Source of the DNA: Cheiracanthium punctorium
Lineage: Eukaryota; Arthropoda; Arachnida; Araneae; Cheiracanthiidae
NCBI GenBank assembly: GCA_038373885.1
Contig: JAWZYV010014451.1
Span: 620,001 to 684,000, forward strand
DNA: 64,000 nt
Direction: 5' to 3'
The notes beneath the pieces were generated by a model. That model made no database searches, was not told the origin of the DNA, and saw only the letters and a program-made list of their open reading frames with translations. Below are positions 13,761 through 23,711 of the stretch, in pieces (within the stretch, counting starts at the first letter, position 1; the number at the start of each line of letters is the position of its first letter). The position numbers and the translations under genes were made by a program.

Positions 13761-14608
13761 TATAAATGCATGTGCAGACCATTTTGACCGACCGCCAGTC
13801 TATTTTGACCAGTTTTTCCATGCCGTGTGTTTGTACGTATGTATGCAACTCGCATATTTCAAAAACTATTGGTCGTAGAATGTTGAAACCTTATATTTAG
13901 GATTGTTGTAACATCTAGTTACACACCTCCCTTTTGGTTCCAATAAATTGGACAGTTTATCTACAGGGCTACCCAGAAGATTCTAAATACATTGCGCTCT
14001 TCGGGCCGAAATTCATTAAAGAATGAGTATTTTAGAGGTCTTAGGCTATTTCAAAGAACTCAGAAGTGATATATGTTGTAAAGGGTTGAAAAATGAATTT
14101 CTCCACCGAAAATAGTGTCTGTATCATTTATAGTTCTGGCACAGGAACACTCAAAAACATTTCGACACATTACAGTCAATGGCAGTTTAAAGATTCACCC
14201 ATACATCCACCACATTTCACCCATTTCAAGTACAATACCGTCCTACCATATACTTAGGTAATGGTCCGAACGCGGTCACGGGCCTACCTCAAGAATTACG
14301 CAAATGTCGCCAAGCTAGTCGTAGAATGTTGAAATTTCATATATAAGATTGTTGTAACATCTAGTTGTGGATCTCGATTTTTAGTTCCAGTCTACTGGAG
14401 AGGTTATTACAGATCCACCCAAAAGAATTTCAATGCAGTAATGTCTATAGACATCTTCAATATATTACATCTGCAATCCGTCATTCTTTGGTCCATGCCC
14501 GCAATATAGCCAAATTTGGCACCACAAATAATTTCCTATTTCGCATAACTCTAAAACTTATAACCGTAGAATGTTGAAATTTTGTATTTAGAAATATTGT
14601 AACATCTA
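13761..14608. repeat. Interspersed repeat with recurring internal unit (left part, split by Tc1)
   Basis: A unit containing CGTAGAATGTTGAAA followed by GATTGTTGTAACATCTA occurs three times: at 13871-13950, 14319-14380 and 14564-14608. Each is followed by a sequence like CCTCCCTTTTGGTTCCAAT, and the third is cut by the Tc1 insertion. The spacing (about 450 and 240 bp) is irregular. It looks like a decayed multicopy repeat rather than a young satellite. It continues at 16018. Confidence 0.6.
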
Positions 14609-16017
14609 CACTGCTGGCCACCCAAATTGCAACACCAAGAAAAACAAGAGATATCACAACAAAATTTATTGTGTAAATAACATGTTGACCAAGTAACAAA
14701 TGATTAAATTTACAGCATTCTATGAAGCGTGGTTCCTGCCAAAATCAGTACCCAGAGTAGCCGCCGTTGTTGGAGATCACAGCTGCCACACGCCTCGGCA
14801 TTGATTCAAAGAGACTTTGAATGTGTTCTTGGGGTACAGCAGACCAAGCAGCTTCCACACGTTGCCAAAGTTGATCTGGTGTGACAGCTGGGGATGAACT
14901 CTGGGTCAGTCGTTGAGCAACCATGGACCACATGTTTTCTATCGGCGAAAGATCCGGAGAGCGCGCCGGCCAGGGAAGCAATTCAATCTGGTGATTGACG
15001 AAGAACCCTTGGACAATGCGTGCCACGTGTGGCCGTGCATTATCCTGCTGAAATATGGCTGTTGGCAAGCCCTGAAGGTAAGAAAGGACAACTGGCTCCA
15101 ACACCTCGGAGATGTAGCGCTGGCTGGTTAAAGTACCGGCAATGCGTACTAGAGGAGTGCGAGAGAGATATCCGATACCGCCCCATACCATAATACCCGG
15201 TGCAGGACCAGTGTGACGGTGCATAATGCAGCTGTTCAGCATCCTCTCTCCACGGTGTCTCCAGACTCGAATCCGACCGTCGTGGTGTTGCATACAGAAG
15301 CGTGACTCGTCAGTAAAGAGAATTTCATTCCATTCTGTCGTCCACATCCTTCTTTCATCGCACCATTGGCGGCGGAGACGTCTGTGGTTCCGCGTCAGAG
15401 GTAGACAAAGCAACGGACGTCTTGCGGACAGACCATTCTGCTGTAAACGACGTCGAATGGTACGCGCAGACACTGGATGATGCGTTACAGACTGAATCTG
15501 CTGTGATATGGTTCGTGATGTGACTGAGCGGTCCGTCACTGCCATGCGTACAATCTGCCTGTCATCACGTGACGTGGTGCACTGAGGTCGATGCGGTCGA
15601 TCACGTCTGTCCGTCGTACCCTCCTGCACCCAACGATCACATATCCGCATCACAGTTGTTTGGTTTCGTCCAATACGACGACCGATTTCCCTGAAAGATA
15701 ACCCACAATCTCGGTATGCCACTATCCTTCCTCTGTCAAACTCGGATACTTGATCAAAAGATGATCGTTGTTTCCTACGAGGCATAATTTATCGTTTTTT
15801 TGAAAAAAAAGCAAGAAAAACACAATTGCTGTACTTGAAACCGTCGAAATCTCCAAGCCTTAAATAGCGCTTTGAGGTGGCGCCACAGGCGCGCTTGATG
15901 TGCGTCTGCGCTGAAATTCTAATCATTTGCATATCTCACCTCAGCTAATGCATGTTGTAAATTTCATATTATTTGCATGCTTCCTTCAGGGTGTTGCATT
16001 TACGATGGCCAGCAGTG
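14609..16017 (-). mobile_element. Complete Tc1-like transposon
   Basis: A 1409-bp element with terminal inverted repeats of about 30 bp: left CACTGCTGGCCACCC, right GGCCAGCAGTG. GCAACACC lies at the inner edge of both. It is flanked by the TA duplication at 14607-14608 and 16018-16019. A single uninterrupted transposase frame fills the interior on the minus strand. The insertion splits one unit of the surrounding repeat. The intact frame and well-matched ends suggest recent activity. The inverted repeats are not identical (about 5 of 30 mismatches), so mobility is not certain. Confidence 0.93.
14745..15785 (-). CDS. Tc1-like DD34E transposase, intact
   Basis: A 346-residue transposase of normal Tc1 length, expected to bind the element ends and carry out cut-and-paste transposition into TA sites in the nucleus. 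An N-terminal paired-like DNA-binding part has two helix-turn-helix segments: residues about 12-52, including REIGRRIGRNQTTVMRICDRW, and about 84-119, including SARTIRRRLQQ. A basic linker RRDRPHRP lies at 60-67. The catalytic core shows D159 in FTDESRF, D248 in QQDNARPH and E283 in SPIENMW. The last two are separated by 34 residues, which gives the DD34E signature. MVWGGIG at 199-205 is the usual glycine-rich segment. The start ATG at 15785 is followed by MPRRK, the common Tc1 N-terminus. No intron or frameshift is seen. Activity is inferred only. Confidence 0.95.
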   Translation of the reverse strand: MPRRKQRSSFDQVSEFDRGRIVAYRDCGLSFREIGRRIGRNQTTVMRICDRWVQEGTTDRRDRPHRPQCTTSRDDRQIVRMAVTDRSVTSRTISQQIQSVTHHPVSARTIRRRLQQNGLSARRPLLCLPLTRNHRRLRRQWCDERRMWTTEWNEILFTDESRFCMQHHDGRIRVWRHRGERMLNSCIMHRHTGPAPGIMVWGGIGYLSRTPLVRIAGTLTSQRYISEVLEPVVLSYLQGLPTAIFQQDNARPHVARIVQGFFVNHQIELLPWPARSPDLSPIENMWSMVAQRLTQSSSPAVTPDQLWQRVEAAWSAVPQEHIQSLFESMPRRVAAVISNNGGYSGY

Positions 16018-16270
16018 TATTTGTGCATCTTTTGAGTGCAATCGACTGGGTAATTTATTTACAGAGGCATTCAAATGACTTCAAATACATTAATATGTAT
16101 GGATACATTCAATTCATTGAATGTTTTCGGTCAATTACTACTTTTGTTATCCTCAAAATCTCGCAAACTATCTCAAGCTTGTCAGTTTTTCGAGAAATAT
16201 CGCCAAATTAAGTATGAAAAACAAATCTTTCAAATTGAACCCAGCTCGTTGAAATCGGAAATATATGGCT
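16018..16270. repeat. Interspersed repeat, right part beyond the Tc1 insertion
   Basis: Immediately after the Tc1 right end the sequence TTTGTGCATC...GAGTGCAATCGACTGG resumes the unit cut at 14608. The other copies have the same order, GTAACATCTA then a C-rich stretch then CAAT. This confirms the insertion point. Confidence 0.6.
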
Positions 16271-18480
16271 AGAAATCGCTAGACCTTAGTATAGGGATAT
16301 CTCTTTCAAACAAAATAAGTTTAGATGAAATGCACCAAAAATATTTTCGATTAAATAGACGTGCAAGGAAGTCATGTGTTGTCCACATTAGATTTTCTAT
16401 TATATGATGAAAGATATATTTCTATAAAATGATAAGTAAATTAATAACTGAAATTTTTCAACAATTCGAATTATGTACTCATATGTAATGTCGAGAGTTG
16501 TTGATGAATCATGCTTTTTAATAGTTTGTATAATTGATGATTCTGAACATACTGTGAAATGATACTAAAAAGAGGTGTAAAAAGTGATATCTAATAAAAT
16601 GGATACAAATAGGGCCATGAAATTCTAAGTTTTAGTTATTGTCTTTATTTTAACGACTGCTACTTCGCTGAAAGAAATGCACTAATATTTCATAATTTTA
16701 AATTTCTAAGCTGAAATAGTGCGTTATCTCATACAGCTTGATTACAATTATCAAAATAATGCTAATAATATGTGCAAAAACTTTAAAGGACCCCTGAATT
16801 TTTACAATTATTTAAGCTTGAAAAACAATAAAAATATATTCAATACAATAAAATTTTATAGAACATTTTTAAGCTATTTCGCAAAGGAAGTTATTTTATG
16901 TGTAATAAAGCCATATTGTATAAATTATATTTTGCTTCAGATAAAGTGATCAAAAATGACCATATTTTGGATAAAAAATTATGGATTGTAATTATTACCA
17001 GATAAATAGGCATCTCTTTGTACACTCTCAATTAAATGTGTCAATTAAATCCATACTGTGAACGTTTTTTCGATGTTTTACTTAGATATTATAATTCAAA
17101 ATGACCACGCTTATATATTTAGAATTTTATAAACAAATGATCGCTTTTGTGTGTTATATCAATAAATAAAACAGGAAATCAATACTGCTTTTAGAAAGAA
17201 ATATATTAAACAATATTTTCACTCTCGAATGAAATTTTACGATAGTTTGCCGCATAGAAGCATGATTTCAAGAAAGAATTTTTGGTCCTAAAATATAATA
17301 CGCTGCTTCTCCAAATCAATTTAAAGAACTTACTTGACATTAAAAATGCTTCTTGAAATAATTTTTGTGTTTAAAATTTTTTTGAACAGTCTAGAACAGA
17401 AAGTGTTAATCTCTAGTACGATTGCTACACCATTCTCTGATTCTCTTCCTCAGTTCGTCTTCGATATGATAGTAAATTGGATGTTTCCTAAAAATCTAAT
17501 TCCGCCGATTGAAAGACAATTAAGGATTAGCCACTCAAAGAATGAGGAACGAATACTACAATATTTGCTATAATTTCAAATAAAAATGTGATTAAAATGG
17601 AAAACAAATATCTTATAACTTTTGACAGTAGGTTTCTTTAGCGTAAATCAGGATTTTTGATAAGGGGGAGACAATAAATGTAAGCACTGGAGTCCAGCTG
17701 CTTCCTCCACACAGATGTAATTATTAAACACTTCATTTTATGGAGGAAGAGTCTGCCCTGCCTCCCCATGGCCAAGCCAATTTTAGGCTCTAAGCTATTT
17801 GAACGTATCTAAACCATACGCGAATACTTAATTAAGTATATTAAGCCAATTATCTATATAGCAAATTTAATTAATATGACAAATAATCAAAGCTATGGTA
17901 TAAATCCTCAAAGAATAATTTTTAACTCTCATTTTAGCAGATAATTGACTCATAAACAAAATTTTACTGCGTCAGTTCTGAAGACACAAATTACTGCATT
18001 TACTTCAGGACGAAAATTAACACCCCCCAAAAACATTATTCGATCATCTACTCAAAATGTGTTGTGTGGGTGATGATAAACACAAAATGTGGACTTTATA
18101 TTTTTTTTCTTTCTGATAAACTATTTTTGCGTTAACTTACTCTGCATTCATGCCCTATTGCTTACAAATACCTGCCGTATAACGCGACTTCCTCGCTCCA
18201 TATATATCGTGATTCTTTTCAGCAAAATATATTTCTTGCTTTCCTATTCGGATGAATCAGAGACGTGTTTAAGTTTCCAAATAGCAAACGGAATAAATGT
18301 AGGAATGCAATATTTCCCGCGGGTGTCATATTGGCTCATCTTTGCAGAGAGGGGTGTTTTTTTTTTGGTTTTTTTGTAAAATATTTTAGAGGATTGAAAT
18401 GTTCATCAAATGCAATAGGTCGAAAAAATTTGTTTTTGATTTCTAGTTTATTTGAATATCAATTGCTATTTACAATTTTA
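16271..18480. other. AT-rich spacer
   Basis: No recognisable gene. The frame 17334-17573 (79 residues) and 18089-18379 (96 residues, strongly hydrophobic, T-rich) look like chance frames in biased sequence. Part of 18300-18480 could be more of the Helitron remnant next door, but no motif is readable there. Confidence 0.45.
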
Positions 18481-18559
18481 CTTCTACTTGTCTTCATAAA
18501 TATTTTGAGTTTTCTAGCAACAGGAAAAGCAATTATTACTGTGCAACGTTATGAGTGAT

Positions 18560-19510
18560 ACTCTATGTATAAAAAAGTTTCTTCGTTTGAGGAATCAATC
18601 AAAATGGCTTTAATAACATTGGGTTGAAAGTTTGAAACTATATCTTGTACCATTACAGAAACTTTTAGAAGGTGGTAAATTTTGGAACAACATTACAATA
18701 ACTCCTGAAATTATTTTAAATTAGTGTGATGTCGTCCTGTAGGCGTTAAGCTGTTTAAAATTCTTCAGGATAAACAAGTTCATCGTTAGGATTTTCTGCA
18801 GCAATAGTGTCAATACTACTGTAAACAATTCTTTCTCCTGGTAGCCAGTGCGAAGTGATGGACTATATGTGTAAAACGAGTTTGGATTACTCTTTCCGTT
18901 ACTTGATCTTAGTTCTTTAGCATGCTCTAAACCATAGTACCAAACACTTTCATCTTCAGAGAAATGCAAAGAATGCACCATTAACTAAGTGAATTGGAGA
19001 AATTCTTTTGCAGTTTTTGCTAATAAGATATACGGATATATATCTATGAACCGGTGATTCTTCATTGTCGCCAACAAATGCTGCTGCTACCTTTGCTGGG
19101 GCAGTAGGTGCATTATACTTCGATCTATCCAAGTTTGGATCTTCAGTGAAAACCATCTTTACAAGTGTGGTAAGGTCAGATTGCCTAAATAGGTGCATTT
19201 GTAGGCATGATTCAGCAAGTAAACTAAAGTTTTGGTATGTAAAATCTAATTTCTCCATTTCAGATTGTAAGTATCCTTAGTTGTTATCCATGCATTTGTT
19301 TGTTGCTATGAAGCACGCACATGCAGTTGCTTATAGTCAGGTTTGTTTTTACCACTGTATAAAAGAGACACCATATCATAAATATGGCTATGTATACGGA
19401 AACAAAAATAATGCCCTGCATCAGGAGGTACTTCAGGCTCAGCACCAACAAAATGAAAACTAAGGCAACATTATACTGCCAGATATGTTCATGGTAAGTT
19501 TTAAATTGGG
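18560..19510 (-). pseudogene. Internally deleted Helitron Rep-helicase remnant
   Basis: Read on the minus strand from 19510 down, the order follows a Helitron protein. At 19440-19320 there is EPEVPPDAGHYFCFRIHSHI followed by SLLYSG and KPDYKQLH. At 19258-18960 there is FSLLAESCLQMHLF, then KYNAPTAPAKVAAAFVGD and ISVYLISKNCKRISPIH. At 18980-18725 there is WYYGLEHAKELRSSNGK and LKNFKQLNAYRTTSH. These are hallmarks of the Helitron-like N domain. Directly after, at 18711-18560, the frame reads GVIVMLFQNLPPSKSFCNGT and later FIHRVSLI, which is the C-terminal domain of a PIF1-type helicase. The HUH rolling-circle nuclease and the helicase motor that should lie between are missing. Stops and frameshifts are present. 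Helitrons transpose by rolling-circle replication; this copy cannot. Recognition rests on recalled family motifs. Confidence 0.75.
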
Positions 19511-19560
19511 CTTATCGTGACACAGTAACTACTTTAAAAGCTATGACGCATCAGGAATGG

Positions 19561-20149
19561 CAGCTGAACATAAATGCCATGACAATATTTTGTATAGTTC
19601 CCTATCGAGTTAAGATCACTGAGCACCACAGAAATTGCATGAATTATTGGGCAATTTCAAAATCCAACTTTACGTATCCTATTCGTCGCATTTCTTCTTC
19701 GTCGAATATCTTCGTTTCTTTCAAACACATCAACAAAACGTTCGTTTTCGCTGCACTCTACGGAGAGTATTATTTCTAAAGTATTTTACAGCACGAATTA
19801 AATCCATTTTAACCGTGTAAAAAGAAGGGCAATCTTACAGTTGTCTAGAAACAGTTTATCAGTTCAGATGCTGCCTTTTTTATAAAGTTAGTGTATAAAT
19901 GTTTTAATGAATGTAATAGTAGTTAATATTATTCTATAAAAATAATATTAAATCATAATCAAAACATATTCGATTGCAAGAAGTTTATTTTTGCAATAAA
20001 TCTATCTTTTGCCGCAATAGAAAACATTTTTGAAACGGAAAGAGCTTCAAGAATAGTATCCGAGTAGCCAAAGATAAATGAACCTTTCCATTTTCCTTAT
20101 TCATACAGGCACTTTCATTCATTTATTTTGGTATTTTGGTATTACACCT
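19561..20149. other. Spacer, possibly upstream Helitron edge
   Basis: No clear gene. On the minus strand near 19640 a short run NNSCNFCGAQ could be the decayed zinc-finger part of the Helitron N-terminus, but it is too short to assert. Confidence 0.3.
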
Positions 20150-20153
20150 TGCC

Positions 20154-20455
20154 GATACTGTCGGCATAGAACCAAAGTACCTATATTTAATTTCATTTAA
20201 TTTTTAAATTAAGGAATTTTTGATGGCTCGATAGAACGCCAAACATGGAGAGTAATGCCCAGTTTTTAGGTTTGCAAACCCAGTTTTAATTAATTAATTT
20301 ATTTCTTGCTTTCCCCAATCTCGATCTTTCCCTCTCCAAAAAAAGGACGCAAACATTGCGTCCTTTTTTTGTGTGCTGCATACGGGTAATATATAAGAAG
20401 ATATGCTTTCATTTAGTCTGTATTTGTATTCTGTTGGATACAGACTAATTCACTT
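20154..20455. repeat. Cluster of three short perfect hairpins
   Basis: Within 300 bp there are three perfect stems. GCCGA/TCGGC lies at about 20153-20172. A 15-bp stem (AAAAAAAGGACGCAA, 20338-20352; loop ACA; TTGCGTCCTTTTTTT, 20356-20370) resembles a bidirectional intrinsic terminator. An 11-bp stem (TTAGTCTGTAT with ATACAGACTAA) lies at about 20415-20451. No transcript is known to end here. In a eukaryotic context the hairpins may be transposon ends or chance. Confidence 0.55.
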
Positions 20456-20807
20456 ATTCTCATTGTATTTATCGTCAGTCACGTAATTCTTTACATATCT
20501 AAATTATAATATTACAAAATCCATTTTATTTTTGTGAAATTTTGTATTTATTCAGACTTCAGACTTCCTAAAATTTTTAATCGATTCCACAAATTCTACG
20601 CCTTTTATTTAGGAAACATTGTAGTTTAATTTATTTTTCTATGATCAATATTCAAGGAATAGAAGCCTAACTAATTTTTTGATATACTCAGTTTATATAT
20701 ATTTATATAATTAAAACTTATTTAAAAGTACTACAAAAATACAGCAATTGCTACATAGCGCTTATGGAATCTGCTTAACAGAAACAGGTGTTTAATACTT
20801 TAACATA

Positions 20808-20996
20808 TATTAGAAAAACGCCCCCTCCCCCAAGACAGCCACTGTTATTATTGAAATACTGCATGAAATGCAACGTCTCAACAGAGGAAGAATACCTGCT
20901 AACTTGTGATTTGCAATGCTCCCTCTGTTGAGACGTTGCATTTTATGCAGTATTTTTATAATAACAATGGCTGGCCTAGGGGACGTTTTTCTAATA
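20808..20996. mobile_element. Foldback (palindromic) element, 189 bp
   Basis: Two arms of about 75-80 bp are inverted copies of each other, starting TATTAGAAAAACG and ending CGTTTTTCTAATA. The inner halves are nearly identical (GCAACGTCTCAACAGAGG and its complement). A loop of about 30 bp separates them. The outer parts of the arms differ by small indels. No coding sequence is present. It is best described as a foldback MITE; transcribed, it would make a long hairpin RNA. No clear target duplication was found beyond a possible TAT/ATA. Confidence 0.75.
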
Positions 20997-22540
20997 CGTC
21001 TTAAAGTATATATATATATACATATAGAACATACATACGCATGGAGCTTAGAATGTGTCAGCATAATTTGTAAAGATATTCTTTTTTAAAAACTAAAAAG
21101 AAAGTACACACGTACAGCAGAAAGTATTTTCCGCAGATTAAATAATATCTCAAAATAAAAAGAAATTATCCTAGTATTTTTCCCATATAAAACATTATGA
21201 AGATATGAAAAAATTTTGGAATGACTGCCAAAAAGTTCTACTGGGAAACAACATAATTCAAGTAATTTATGTGTAGTTTTGTTTCTAAGAAGTTTATGAA
21301 AATACTGATTAAAAATAAAGTTTAAAAAATGATGGAATTTCTTTGGTTTACATATTATTTTCGTAATTTTTAGGTGAAATAATCCCACATTTAAGGTTTC
21401 GCTTATTAAAGAATATAACTACTTAAAACATTGTCAAAACATTCTAGAAGGTAAAAATTAGATATTTTTACTTATTACTGATAAGTTTTCCTGGCATGGT
21501 TTATCATGGGACATACCACCTATTTCACAGTTGAATTGTGTTTTCAAACGTTTTGTAAGAAATGATAATCTGTGCAATACCATGTTTTATTTATAACTTA
21601 GCAAATAAAAGTAGAATAAGAACTGCTTGTAATAATTTCATATAAACATGAAAATTAAACACAAACACACACTCACGCACAAAGAAAAAGGTTGAAGTAA
21701 TAATTTAGTTATTTTTAAATTAACTGTGAAAAGACGGTTTTTATAATTATCTAAATGTGATAATCTGATAAATAAATTACTTAATTTTATTTTGTACGTG
21801 TTATAAATTTTAATTTAGTATGATATTATTTAAATTAGTAATAATTAATTGAAAATAATTTTCTTTGCAATCCAAACAGTTGACGAAGTGGAACCTTTTT
21901 CAAAAATTGAGGGATTATTAACTGAACCATTTTTAGAATTTGATAAAAATATGCTTACAGTTATATACGGCTTTAACGTAATACACAAAATCAGAGTGGA
22001 TTGTTTTCTTAATTATCCACTCCAAATTGGAATGGATATTTTTCTCAATTCGATTAAAGAAGCATTTATTTTAAAACTTGTCGAAATTATGTTTAACCTA
22101 ATAAATTATATCATTATTAATTTGAAAAGAATCACCGTTTTTGGATAACTGTAACTCAGAGTTGTCACCTAATTTCAAAAATAATGTCAGTCAGATCGAG
22201 TGCATTTAACAGTATAAAACAGAAGACCATGTAATTTAAAATATATGAAATACGTACCTTGGAAGTAAGACTACAGGGATTACATTACAATATTAGAGTG
22301 TGATGTTATATTGTTGCCTTGGTTTTTCTTGTGATATGCACTCCTGTATCTTGGCATGACATTTAACATTTATTCTTTTACTCATTACGTAATTTTACGG
22401 AATTTTGAATCTTTATTTCTATTTCGTCATTTCTCTTTACATTTTTTCGCTCTCGTTATCCCTTCAGCTTATAATTTTTAACTTTTTTTTTTCTCTTTCT
22501 GACAGCAGGCTGCTGTCGTTTTGTTTGTTGTATCTGATTT
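20997..22540. other. AT-rich spacer
   Basis: A short (TA)n run lies at 21007-21020. The frames 21086-21388 minus and 21849-22148 plus (about 100 residues each) show no motif and are rich in F, I, N and K, as expected from AT bias. Confidence 0.45.
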
Positions 22541-23075
22541 ATTTTCGGGCTAGTTTACATGGTCCCGAGGACTCGCATCTAAATAGACTCCGAATAAATG
22601 AGACAGCACGATTAAGGTTTTACTGTCACGGAAGGAAGAAATGGCAGTTATGGTTAAAGAAATTGTACCCTTACCTGGACACAAGCAGGGAATTAATGGA
22701 ATGGGCGCAGTAAGCCTCATTAACGTAGCTGACGAGATATACAGACTATTGTACTCACATTTTCGCCACACCTCTATGCACCCAAAGAGTCATGTGACCA
22801 AGTGGGTGTTATCATCTTAGTCCAGGATAAACAAAGTTCGATGGTCTCAACTCCTAGGTCACCGGTCTCTTCAAGTGTAAAAGGGTATGACTATATCTGT
22901 TCCACCGCCGGTATATCGCCTCAACCACGACATCCTAATAGGGGAATGTGGCCTAAAATGATCCCCTTAAGGCGAAACATATTTCAATAATATTTTCAAC
23001 CCACATTGAGTAATTAAAAGTAAATGTGCCGAAAAGATTATTTTACCCTCAACCAAAGGCCAAAATAATCCTTCA
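22541..23075. other. Unidentified GC-richer patch, probably repeat-derived
   Basis: The patch is visibly less AT-rich than its flanks. Frames of 60 to 100 residues lie on both strands (22405-22713 plus, 22550-22771 minus, 22802-22990 plus), none with a motif I can name. At 22939-22964 the string TAGGGGAATGTGGCCTAAAA closely resembles the start of the repeat copies at 34470 and 23711, which suggests a third, diverged or truncated copy begins here. A small hairpin around GATTATTTT/AAAATAATC lies at 23035-23072. Confidence 0.35.
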
Positions 23076-23280
23076 TATAAAAGTAATGGTAAATTCTTTT
23101 TATCGGCAAAATAAAAAGATGTAAAACTAATTATGACTATACATAATTAATTACAATCAAATAGCACACATAATTTACTTTATGAAAAGTTTAAAATAAA
23201 AAAAGTCTCGCAAACAATAAAATAGAGCATTTGAAAATTATAATTCAAAAAGTCTGGCTACCTATAAATGTAAAAATTAA
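23076..23280. other. AT-rich spacer
   Basis: Nothing recognisable is seen. Confidence 0.4.
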
Positions 23281-23711
23281 TTACATAGTGTCTTTTTCCA
23301 CCACTTCGAAAACTCGGAATATTTAAGCACATATCACCAAAATACACATGAGAACCATTCTCAGGTATCCCAGCGCATACACAATTCACCCACCTCAGCT
23401 ATTGGGGACAATGGATTTAACCTAAATGATAATCTAAAAATTATACTCCATTCTGTAAATCAAGCCATATTTCTGTACATTGAAGACTGTTTATCTAATT
23501 AAATAGGAAACTTAGGCATACCATATGACAAATGTTATACAATGCAATTTTTCAAATAATTCTATTCAGATGCCTAACACAGCGATCACTTTATAACCGC
23601 CACTGATTCTTCTTTACTTGACACAACTAGTTGATGTGTTACCCTGTAGATACGGCTACCTCTATGGAAAAAAAAACACTCTAGGATCATTGTGGGCCAC
23701 CTTCCCCTACA
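23281..23711 (-). repeat. About 450-bp interspersed repeat, copy 1 (reverse)
   Basis: The reverse complement matches 34470-34930 over its whole length with moderate divergence. Shared landmarks, in order, are AATGATCCTAG, GGTAACACATCAACTAGTTG, TTAGATAAACAGTCT, GGATACCTGAGAATGG and CGAAGTGG. A few small indels distinguish the copies. There is no open frame and no inverted ends. It could be a SINE, a solo LTR or a fragment of a larger element; class unknown. Confidence 0.75.

Noticed and set aside
14913..15480. Plus-strand frames inside the intact Tc1
   Set aside because: Shadows of the 346-residue transposase on the opposite strand.
18089..18558. Two overlapping hydrophobic frames that could be membrane proteins
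   Set aside because: Hydrophobicity comes from T-rich DNA; no start context, no conserved motif, and the adjacent minus strand is Helitron-derived.
22405..22990. Three frames of 60-100 residues in a GC-richer patch
   Set aside because: Both strands are open for similar lengths and none has a motif; treated as repeat-derived sequence of unknown type.
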